Part shown: positions 5,521 through 11,091 of the stretch, one piece after another
How positions within the stretch are numbered: the stretch's first letter is position 1
How the letters are laid out: the number at the start of each line of letters is the position of its first letter
From: Anaerolineae bacterium
GTDB lineage: Bacteria; Chloroflexota; Anaerolineae; DRVO01
Reading direction: 5' to 3'
Length of the DNA: 11,091 nucleotides
Assembly: GCA_012719195.1 (NCBI GenBank)
Contig: JAAYAV010000006.1
Coordinates: forward strand, 1-11,091
Program-made: the position numbers and the translations under genes
The notes under the pieces: model-generated
What the model was told of the DNA's origin: nothing
What the model saw: only the letters and a program-made list of their open reading frames with translations
Database searches by the model: none

Positions 5521-8500
5521 ATGCAACCAGATTCCTCAGTTGCCAGAGTAGCCAGAGCCCTGCTGGCGCTGCTCCTGGTGGTCCTACTCATACCCCTGGC
5601 ACCGACGCCTATCGCCGGGGCGCAAGGGGCGTCCGCCACCCTAGAGCTGGTCGACCGCGATGAGGCCGGCATGAACCTGCGCTTCGTCCTCCCGGCTCTC
5701 GACGTACGGCCCACCTCCGACGGCGACTACTCCATCGTCTCCATCCCCGGCCTGCTGCCTGCGGGCGACCTGGGCGGGCCCGAGCTGCCCGTCATCACGG
5801 CCCGCGTTGTGGTGCCCCCGAACGTGCCCGTCTCCCTGACCGTGACCGCGGCCACCGCGCGGACCGTCACTCTCGACGCTCCGCCCCTGCCCGCGGCCGG
5901 CCTCTCGGCCGAGTTCAGTCCCGACGGCAACCTCGCGCGGACCCGTTACGCCGTCGAGCCGGGAGACATCTACCTGGCCGTCGGAGTCCATCCGCCCGAG
6001 CTGTGCGTCATCAGCGCCGATGATGTGGTGCGCCGCTGGCGCCTGCTGCAGATCACCTGCACTCCCGCCCGTTACCAGCCCGGCGATCGCTCCCTCCTGG
6101 TGGCCGACGAGGCTCACCTGCGCCTCTCCTTCGCCGATACCGCCGGGGACGCGCCCGGCCTAGCCGCACAGAGCGCCGATCCGCTCGCCGCCACCCTGGC
6201 CGCGGCCCTGCTCAACCCGGGCGACATGGCCCGCTATCCGGTGATAGACGCGCCCGTTGCCGCCGCGGCCCTGCCCGAGCCGGCTGGATCCTTCCGCCTG
6301 CAGGTGGACGAGGAGGGCCTCTACGCCATCACTCACGACGAACTGGTCGCTGCCGGCGCTGCCGTCACCGGCATCGACTCGCGGACCATCAGGCTGACCG
6401 GCGGCGGCGAAGAGGTGGCTATCCTGGTCGAGGACTCCGACGACGAGTTCGGTTCCGGAGACCGCTTCCTCTTCTACGGCCGGCCGAGCGACAGCATCTA
6501 CGGTGCCGCGAACGCCTATCTGCTCTCCTGGGGCGGGGCGGACGGCCGGCGCCTAGAGACCCGCCCCGCCGCGGCCGCGGCCGCCACCCCTGGGCAGCTA
6601 CTCGCCGTCGCCACCCTGCGCAACTACGACCCGCGCTGGCCCGACCCCTGGCGCGCGGACTGGACCGACCTGTACCTCTACGACAGCGCCTACTCCGCCG
6701 CCGCCGAGGACGGCCACTACTACGCCGGGCAACTGGTCCCTGGCTCGGACGGAGCGCCGGCCGACCCGGAGTGGTTCGCCGCCACGCTCCCCGGGCTGAC
6801 GGGCAGGACCGGCACCCTAACGGTGACGCTGCGCAGCCCGGAGGCAGCCTCCAGCAACAAGGTGGACTTCGCCTTCGGGTCCATCACGCAAGCGGCGGCG
6901 CACACCACCTTCGTGCCCTTCGTCTCCCGCGGCGGCACCACCGGTGTCGCCTCCGTGAAAGCCAACGCAGCCGGCCTGGAACCAACTTATACTGCGCTCG
7001 GCCAAGAGTCCTGGACCGGTTCTGACGCCGTCACCTACCAGTTCCCGGTGGCCGTCACCGACGGCCTCCACGTGCTCAAGCTCACCCTCCCCGAGCGACC
7101 CCTGTCGCGCGTGATGGTGGTGGCGCCCACGATCACCTACCCTGTGTCCCGTGCCCTCGGCGGCAGCCTGGTGGCGGATGGCCAGGCGGGCGCCCACACT
7201 TACCGCGTCTCGGGCGTCGCCGACGGCCCCTTCGCCGTGTGGGACGTGACCGACCCGAGCCGCCCCGTCGCCCTCTCCGGAATCGCGCCCGCCGCCGGGG
7301 GCCGCTTGTCATTCTCTGACGACCCTCCGGCCGCGGCCCGCTACGCGCTGGCTTCGTCCTCCGGCGTCCGGCGGGTGTCCGCCATCACCAAGCTCTCTCC
7401 CGTCGCCCTCCAGCCGGCAGCCCAGTACCTGATCATCACCCACCCCGACTTCCTCAGCGCCGCCCAGAACCTGGCCGCGCACCGGTCTGCGTCCGGCCTG
7501 AGCACCCGCGTCGTCACCACCCAGTCCATCTACGACCGCTTGAGCGCGGGGCTGATGGACGCCGAGGCCATTCGCACCTTCGTCCGCGAGGCCTACGCCT
7601 CCTGGCGCGATCCCGACGGCGGCCCCACCCTCACCTACCTTCTTCTGCTGGGTGACGGATCCTACGACTTCAAGGACCGGCTCAACCACGGTGCCGCCAA
7701 CTACGTACCCCCCTACCTGGGCGAGGACTTCGACCCCTACTGGGAGGGCCAGTCGGCTTCGGACCACATGTACGCCAACGAGCGGCTCACGGTCCCCAGC
7801 GTACAAGTGGGCCGGGTACCGGTGCGCACCGCCGCCGAAGCGTCCGCCGTCGTGGGCAAGATCATCGCCTACGAGACCGAGGGGGCGGGATCGGCCCTAC
7901 AGAACGCCCTCTTCGCTGCCGATGATCCAGACATGCGGGACTACGGTAACGGTGAGGAACTGAGCTACAGCTTCAGTGAAATGGCCGAGGAGGCGATCAG
8001 GCAGGCCACCAGCACCGGCGCCGTGGCGCCCGGCGGGGTTCGTCGCGTCTACCATAGCGACGATGAGCAGGCCTCGGAGGCGGCCGGGTACTACTGGGTG
8101 GGCAGTGATGACGCTCTGGTGGAGGCAACCAACGCGCTCATGAACTACTGGCGCCAGGGGGCCCTTCTCACCTACTACACCGGCCACAGTCACTTCTGGG
8201 GGTGGGCCTTCCCCAGCCTGCTCCACGCTGATTCGGCGAGCGGCCTAGACCGTTCCCCCCTGACCATGCTACTCTCGATGACGTGCTTCACCGGCGTGTT
8301 CTATCATCCCAACGCTCCCAGCCTGGATGAGGCCTTGCTTCTCCGGCCGAACGGGGGCACAATAGCGTCTCTTTCCCCCATGGGGATGGGTAGCTCCGGC
8401 GGGCACCGTCAGATGCAGGGCCCCGCGATATCAAGTCTCCTCTCGGGAGCGACCGCGGGTGAAGCTTTGCTGGCGGCCAAGCTGGAGTTGACCGCGCATT

Positions 8501-8622
8501 ACAGCGATCTCATCGACACGCATGCGGTCCTGGGAGACCCGGCGGTGAGTCTAGTTCCTGGCACGCCGCCTGCATCTACCAATGATACTCTACTGCCCAT
8601 GGTGGCCAACGGTGGCTCCTAG
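5521..8622 (+). CDS. Secreted C25 (gingipain/PorU-like) cysteine peptidase
   Basis: This 1033-aa protein begins with a Sec-type signal peptide: basic Arg9/Arg12, a Leu/Val-rich core, and likely cleavage near AGA-QGA (~34). Residues ~70-130 resemble a C25 propeptide-type beta region (GGPELPVITARVVVPPNVPV). Residues ~260-345 carry the PorU-like DEEGLYAIT...RFLFYGRP segment. The C25 catalytic domain runs from about 635 (QYLIITHPDF) through LLLGDGSYDFKD to near the end. The probable dyad is His889 in YTGHSH and Cys922 in LSMTCFTG. Their spacing of 33 residues equals that recalled for gingipain R His211/Cys244. No T9SS-type C-terminal sorting domain is visible; the tail is short (LLPMVANGGS). ATG 5521 is favoured over ATG 5503 because AGGA (5509-5512) lies 8 nt before it. 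The next gene follows by 42 bp, probably the same transcript. Substrate is unknown. Confidence 0.87.
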   Translation: MQPDSSVARVARALLALLLVVLLIPLAPTPIAGAQGASATLELVDRDEAGMNLRFVLPALDVRPTSDGDYSIVSIPGLLPAGDLGGPELPVITARVVVPPNVPVSLTVTAATARTVTLDAPPLPAAGLSAEFSPDGNLARTRYAVEPGDIYLAVGVHPPELCVISADDVVRRWRLLQITCTPARYQPGDRSLLVADEAHLRLSFADTAGDAPGLAAQSADPLAATLAAALLNPGDMARYPVIDAPVAAAALPEPAGSFRLQVDEEGLYAITHDELVAAGAAVTGIDSRTIRLTGGGEEVAILVEDSDDEFGSGDRFLFYGRPSDSIYGAANAYLLSWGGADGRRLETRPAAAAAATPGQLLAVATLRNYDPRWPDPWRADWTDLYLYDSAYSAAAEDGHYYAGQLVPGSDGAPADPEWFAATLPGLTGRTGTLTVTLRSPEAASSNKVDFAFGSITQAAAHTTFVPFVSRGGTTGVASVKANAAGLEPTYTALGQESWTGSDAVTYQFPVAVTDGLHVLKLTLPERPLSRVMVVAPTITYPVSRALGGSLVADGQAGAHTYRVSGVADGPFAVWDVTDPSRPVALSGIAPAAGGRLSFSDDPPAAARYALASSSGVRRVSAITKLSPVALQPAAQYLIITHPDFLSAAQNLAAHRSASGLSTRVVTTQSIYDRLSAGLMDAEAIRTFVREAYASWRDPDGGPTLTYLLLLGDGSYDFKDRLNHGAANYVPPYLGEDFDPYWEGQSASDHMYANERLTVPSVQVGRVPVRTAAEASAVVGKIIAYETEGAGSALQNALFAADDPDMRDYGNGEELSYSFSEMAEEAIRQATSTGAVAPGGVRRVYHSDDEQASEAAGYYWVGSDDALVEATNALMNYWRQGALLTYYTGHSHFWGWAFPSLLHADSASGLDRSPLTMLLSMTCFTGVFYHPNAPSLDEALLLRPNGGTIASLSPMGMGSSGGHRQMQGPAISSLLSGATAGEALLAAKLELTAHYSDLIDTHAVLGDPAVSLVPGTPPASTNDTLLPMVANGGS

Positions 8623-8664
8623 GGAGACGGCCAACTGCACCTGAACTGCGGAGGAGACAAGGTT

Positions 8665-9156
8665 ATGCGATCCAGAAACGCCCTGGCTATGCTCGTCGTT
8701 GTTGCGCTCCTGCTAGCGGCCGGCTCATTCGTCTTCGCTTCGCCCGTGGCGGCCCTCACTGTGATGGGTGAGACGCCGACGCCCACGCCATCGCCCGAGC
8801 CTCCGACGGAGACCCCGGTCCCGCCCACGGAGACGCCGGTGCCGCCTACGGAGACTCCGGTACCGCCGACCGAGACGCCGGTGCCGCCCACGGAGACGCC
8901 GGTGCCGGCGCCCACCGAGGTTCCGCCCACCGAGGTTCCGCCCACGGCTGTTCCGCCGACGGCGGTCCCGCCCACCGATACCCCGGCCCCGGCGCCTGAA
9001 CCCACCGCGACGCCCGCTCCGGCCATGCCGGTGACCGGCCAGAGCGATGGCCCCAGCTTCCTGGCGACCGCGCTCCTGGCATTCGGCGTGCTCTTCGTCG
9101 GCGGTGGCGGTCTCCTGCTCTGGAGGGCCCTTACGCCCGGGCGGCGCAGCGCCTAA
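8665..9156 (+). CDS. Small Pro/Thr-rich surface protein with MPVTG anchor signal
   Basis: This 163-aa protein has four parts. An N-terminal hydrophobic signal (LAMLVVVALLLAAG, then FASPVAA) is followed by a Pro/Thr/Glu low-complexity stalk at ~35-115. Next come the motif Met121-Pro-Val-Thr-Gly125 and a C-terminal membrane segment (~131-153), and the protein ends in the basic tail TPGRRSA. This order is the classical layout of a sortase substrate, with Met in place of the Leu of LPxTG; no sortase gene is in the window. If a sortase does not act on it, the protein would still be an integral membrane protein with an extracellular stalk. There is no folded domain between signal and anchor, so it may be a spacer or glycosylated stalk. 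The start is set by a strong RBS GGAGGAG (8650-8656), 8 nt from the ATG. It probably forms a two-gene unit with the C25 peptidase upstream. Confidence 0.8.
   Translation: MRSRNALAMLVVVALLLAAGSFVFASPVAALTVMGETPTPTPSPEPPTETPVPPTETPVPPTETPVPPTETPVPPTETPVPAPTEVPPTEVPPTAVPPTAVPPTDTPAPAPEPTATPAPAMPVTGQSDGPSFLATALLAFGVLFVGGGGLLLWRALTPGRRSA
8800..8904 (+). repeat. Five in-frame 21-bp repeats (PPTETPV)
   Basis: Five consecutive 21-bp units, starting at 8800, 8821, 8842, 8863 and 8884, each encode PPTETPV exactly. Differences between units are only at third codon positions, so the peptide is conserved more strictly than the DNA. Confidence 0.92.
8911..8985 (+). repeat. Five in-frame 15-bp repeats (PTxxP)
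   Basis: Directly after the heptad block, five 15-bp units encode PTEVP, PTEVP, PTAVP, PTAVP and PTDTP. The period thus switches from 7 to 5 residues within the same stalk. Confidence 0.88.
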
Positions 9157-9257
9157 GCCGGACCAGTGACCGGAGCCCGCAGTCCAGTGCCTAGACGTAG
9201 GCAGCCCAGTACCAGCAAGAGCGTCAGCCCGTCACTCGGGCGTTGACGGTCAGCCAC
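9157..9257 (+). other. Intergenic leader with two hairpins ahead of the TIM-barrel gene
   Basis: Two hairpins are visible. One is TGCCTA-GACG-TAGGCA (9188-9203). The other is CGTCAGCCCG with CGGGCGTTGACG (9222-9231 with 9237-9248, containing a 2-nt bulge). No convincing promoter is seen. They could belong to the 3' end of the peptidase/stalk transcript or to the leader of the next gene. Confidence 0.4.
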
Positions 9258-9290
9258 AGGCGGACACTCCGGTGTCCGCCTTTCGTTTCC
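9258..9290 (+). terminator. Intrinsic terminator-like hairpin
   Basis: A perfect 10-bp stem AGGCGGACAC/GTGTCCGCCT (9258-9267 with 9272-9281), loop TCCG, is followed by TTCGTTTCC. The simplest reading is the terminator of the C25/stalk unit. It ends only about 18 nt before the next gene's ATG and could instead be an attenuator of that gene. Confidence 0.75.
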
Positions 9291-9307
9291 CTGGTAGGAG
9301 GGGCCCC

Positions 9308-10126
9308 ATGAAGGCCTGCATCAACGAAGCCACTACCATGAACACCGACCTGCTCACCGATCTCCAAGCCTATGCCGAGGCCGGCTTCGAGTCGGTCGAG
9401 GTCTGGATAGCCAAGCTCGAAGCGCTCCTGGAGAAGGGCGGTAGCCTGGATCAGGTACAGACGCAGATGGAGCGGGTGGGGATTCGTGCCGTGGCCGTCT
9501 GTGCCCAGGGAGGCTGCCTGCTTGCCGACGGTCAGCAACGCCGAACCGTGCTCGCCGAACTGCGTCGCCGGCTCCTCTTCACACGCGCCCTGGGAGCCGA
9601 CGTGCTGACCGTCTACTCCGAATCGCCCGAGAAGGTCGAGCCCAGCGACTGGGAAGCAGCGCCGCGCCGCCTCGCCGAGGTGGCCGACCTGGCCGACGAA
9701 CAGGGGATCACCATTGCCCTCGAGTTCATCAAGGGCAGCCGGCTGATCGGATCCTTGGCCACAGCCGCTCGCGTCATCGCGGCTGCCAATCGCCCCAACC
9801 TCGGAGTCGCCTTCGACACCTTCCACTTCTACGCCGGCATCAGCAAGATGGCTGACTTGGAGAACCTGGACGTGTCGCGCCTGGCACTGGTGCACGTCAA
9901 TGACGTCGGCGATACCCCTCGCGAGACCTGGACCGACGCCGACCGCGTCCTTCCCGGCACGGGCGTGCTTCCGCTGATGGAGATGCTGGGCCTGATTCAC
10001 GGCAAGGGCTACGAGGGACATGTGTCCCTGGAGTTGTTCAGCCGCGAACTCTGGGACGCCGATCCGTTCACGGCCGCCCGGCTGGCCCACGAGGCAATGC
10101 AGCAACTGCTGGCTGGGCTGACCTAG
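9308..10126 (+). CDS. Sugar phosphate isomerase/epimerase-like TIM-barrel protein
   Basis: This 272-aa protein belongs to the xylose-isomerase-like/AP-endonuclease-2 TIM-barrel superfamily, which includes sugar isomerases, epimerases, IolE-type dehydratases and hydroxypyruvate isomerases. The expected metal and active-site positions are in order: Glu139 (IALEF), Asp170 and His173 (VAFDTFHF), His196 with Asp199 (LVHVNDV), and Glu242 (VSLELF). Length is normal for the family. The exact substrate cannot be read from the sequence and no sugar-pathway gene is adjacent. The start is set by RBS TAGGAGGGG (9295-9303), 4 nt before the ATG. The TAG stop shares the palindrome CTAG with the stop of the convergent DUF1848 gene. 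Confidence 0.85.
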   Translation: MKACINEATTMNTDLLTDLQAYAEAGFESVEVWIAKLEALLEKGGSLDQVQTQMERVGIRAVAVCAQGGCLLADGQQRRTVLAELRRRLLFTRALGADVLTVYSESPEKVEPSDWEAAPRRLAEVADLADEQGITIALEFIKGSRLIGSLATAARVIAAANRPNLGVAFDTFHFYAGISKMADLENLDVSRLALVHVNDVGDTPRETWTDADRVLPGTGVLPLMEMLGLIHGKGYEGHVSLELFSRELWDADPFTAARLAHEAMQQLLAGLT

Positions 10127-10971
10127 GCCGAGAGGCGAGGGTTCGCGTAGCAGTAGAGGCAGCCGTTGGGGCAGGCCAGGTCGTACGACCCAATGTCGAT
10201 GCTGGGGCTGCACAGGCAGTCCCCCCGTTGACCCCGGTCCTTGGTGCTGGCGGCAGGCAGATGGCGTGGGTGCAGCCGCGCCAACTCCGCCCCGTCCACG
10301 CAGCCGGTCCGGCGCACTCCCACCGGCTCTAGGGAGGGCTGGCAACACCCGTGCAACTCCAGCCCGTAGAGCGCCGCCGACTCCACCAGGCGCGCGGCGA
10401 TCTCCGCCTTCTCCTGCGGCGGCGGGTCGTACCACTCTACGCCCCGTCGCTTCATCTTAGCGTAGACCTGCGCGAACGACAGCCGCACTCGGGCCAGGCC
10501 CACCACGGCGGCAGCCGCGAAGACGCGCTCCGCCCAGGCCAAGTTGCTGTAGACCTCGCCGCCCTCGCGCCAGTGCACGATGGGATCATAGCGCAGCGTC
10601 AGCCGTTCCGGCCCTCGCAGCGCCGCCAGCGGCTGCAGCTGTGCCAGCGTGTCCGCCGCATTCGATACTCCCGGCTCCAGGCGCGTCCCCCCCAGCCCGG
10701 TCACGGTCAGCTGGAAGGTAACCTGTTCGTAGGGTTCGAGCGCCGCCCGCAGGCCGCCCTCATCGCGCAGCAGGGGGGCGAAGTCCTTGGAAAGAAGAAC
10801 GAGGGTATGCACGCTGTCGGGAGACAGGTCTACCAGCCGCAGACGGCCGGTATAGGGCTGGCGGACATGCAGTTGTCTTGCGCATAGCGCCTGCGCCAGC
10901 CAAACGGGGTAGCGGCCGGGCAGGTCCGTGCGGCGCGAGGCGCAGATGACCGGAAGCGTCTCCGGCGCCAC
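10123..10971 (-). CDS. DUF1848-family protein with C-terminal Cys cluster
   Basis: This is a 282-aa protein of unknown function. The N terminus has the family hallmark ICASRRTDLP (residues 9-18), and the middle includes LTLRYDPIVHW. The C terminus ends in a cysteine cluster: Cys252 and Cys254 (DCLCSPSIDIG), then Cys267, Cys271 and Cys274 (CPNGCLYC). CX3CX2C followed by Tyr-Ala-Asn looks like the [4Fe-4S] site of radical SAM enzymes, but at the C terminus; the family is known for this resemblance. The likely cofactor is an Fe-S cluster; the reaction is unknown. The start is a GTG at 10969-10971, one codon after the mutS2 stop in the same frame, with no strong RBS of its own close by, so translation probably depends on mutS2 ribosomes. 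Its end overlaps the TIM-barrel gene by 4 bp, tail to tail. Confidence 0.83.
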   Translation of the reverse strand: MAPETLPVICASRRTDLPGRYPVWLAQALCARQLHVRQPYTGRLRLVDLSPDSVHTLVLLSKDFAPLLRDEGGLRAALEPYEQVTFQLTVTGLGGTRLEPGVSNAADTLAQLQPLAALRGPERLTLRYDPIVHWREGGEVYSNLAWAERVFAAAAVVGLARVRLSFAQVYAKMKRRGVEWYDPPPQEKAEIAARLVESAALYGLELHGCCQPSLEPVGVRRTGCVDGAELARLHPRHLPAASTKDRGQRGDCLCSPSIDIGSYDLACPNGCLYCYANPRLSA

Positions 10972-10974
10972 CGC

Positions 10975-11091
10975 CTAGCGCGGCACCAGTTCGGCGATGG
11001 TAACGCCCTCCCCGCCCTCGCCCGGCCCGCCGCCGCGCACCGCCGAGACCAGCGGGTGCCGAGACAGCTCCTCGCGCACCAGCCGTCGCAG
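10975..11091 (-). CDS. mutS2: MutS2 C-terminal fragment (Smr domain end)
   Basis: Only the last 38 codons and stop are inside the window; the gene continues beyond the right edge. The peptide LRRLVREELSRHPLV, then GGPGEGGEGVTIAEL, is the end of the Smr nuclease domain of MutS2, a homolog of the mismatch-repair ATPase MutS that acts on recombination intermediates and collided ribosomes. The run HPLV, then GGPGEGG(D/E)GVT near the terminus is highly characteristic. It is followed by the DUF1848 gene 3 nt later. Confidence 0.85.
   Translation of the reverse strand: MRRLVREELSRHPLVSAVRGGGPGEGGEGVTIAELVPR

Noticed and set aside
8800..8985. Possible CRISPR-like or phase-variable DNA repeat array
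   Set aside because: Repeats are contiguous, in frame and encode a Pro/Thr stalk, with no spacers. Slippage is not excluded, but units are multiples of three and would not shift the frame.
8619..9026. Minus-strand open frame of repeated Ser-Val-Gly-Gly-Thr
   Set aside because: It is the reverse reading of the Pro/Thr repeats. The + strand frame has a signal peptide, anchor and RBS.
9224..10435. A 403-codon minus-strand open frame
   Set aside because: It lies opposite the TIM-barrel gene and out of frame with DUF1848, both of which have clear family motifs. It looks like a GC-driven shadow.

Overview
The window is a GC-rich, densely packed bacterial chromosome segment. I see no phage genes, transposases, CRISPR arrays or rRNA. 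GC content, a Pro/Thr-rich surface protein ending in an MPVTG sorting-type signal, and a PorU/gingipain-like C25 peptidase outside any visible type IX secretion locus together suggest Chloroflexota or a similar GC-rich lineage. This is an inference from gene style; no rRNA is present to settle it.

Layout, left to right. (1) Bases 1-2547, + strand: the 3' part of a phosphate-uptake operon. It holds the C-terminal portion of pstA, then pstB overlapping it by one base, then an HD-domain phosphohydrolase 13 bp further on, where a phoU gene is often found. (2) Bases 2548-2880: a gene-free gap with a hairpin, a good sigma70-type promoter and a roughly 200-nt leader. (3) 2881-4446, +: a Tat-exported FAD-dependent oxidoreductase of the fumarate reductase/ketosteroid dehydrogenase superfamily, closed by a strong intrinsic terminator. 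(4) 4537-5046, -: a DJ-1/PfpI-like protein that lacks the usual nucleophilic cysteine. (5) 5364-5440, -: tRNA-His(GTG) with its own promoter and terminator. (6) 5521-9156, +: a secreted C25 peptidase followed 42 bp later by a small Pro/Thr-rich protein with an MPVTG signal and a membrane anchor. These are probably one surface or extracellular unit. (7) 9308-10126, +: a xylose-isomerase-like TIM-barrel protein, preceded by three hairpins of which the last is terminator-like. (8) 10123-11091, -: a DUF1848 protein, and upstream of it the last 38 codons of mutS2. The TIM-barrel and DUF1848 genes share one CTAG for their converging stop codons.

Functionally the window is several short independent units. 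Phosphate import is the clearest pathway: PstA is the membrane channel, PstB the ATPase, and the HD protein a probable regulator or nucleotide hydrolase. The C25 peptidase and the Pro/Thr protein are the most suggestive uncharacterised pair. A general quirk is that 8 of the 10 visible stop codons are TAG, all eight inside CTAG, and CTAG is also dense in the intergenic regions. I did not find a clear-cut new defence or mobile system.
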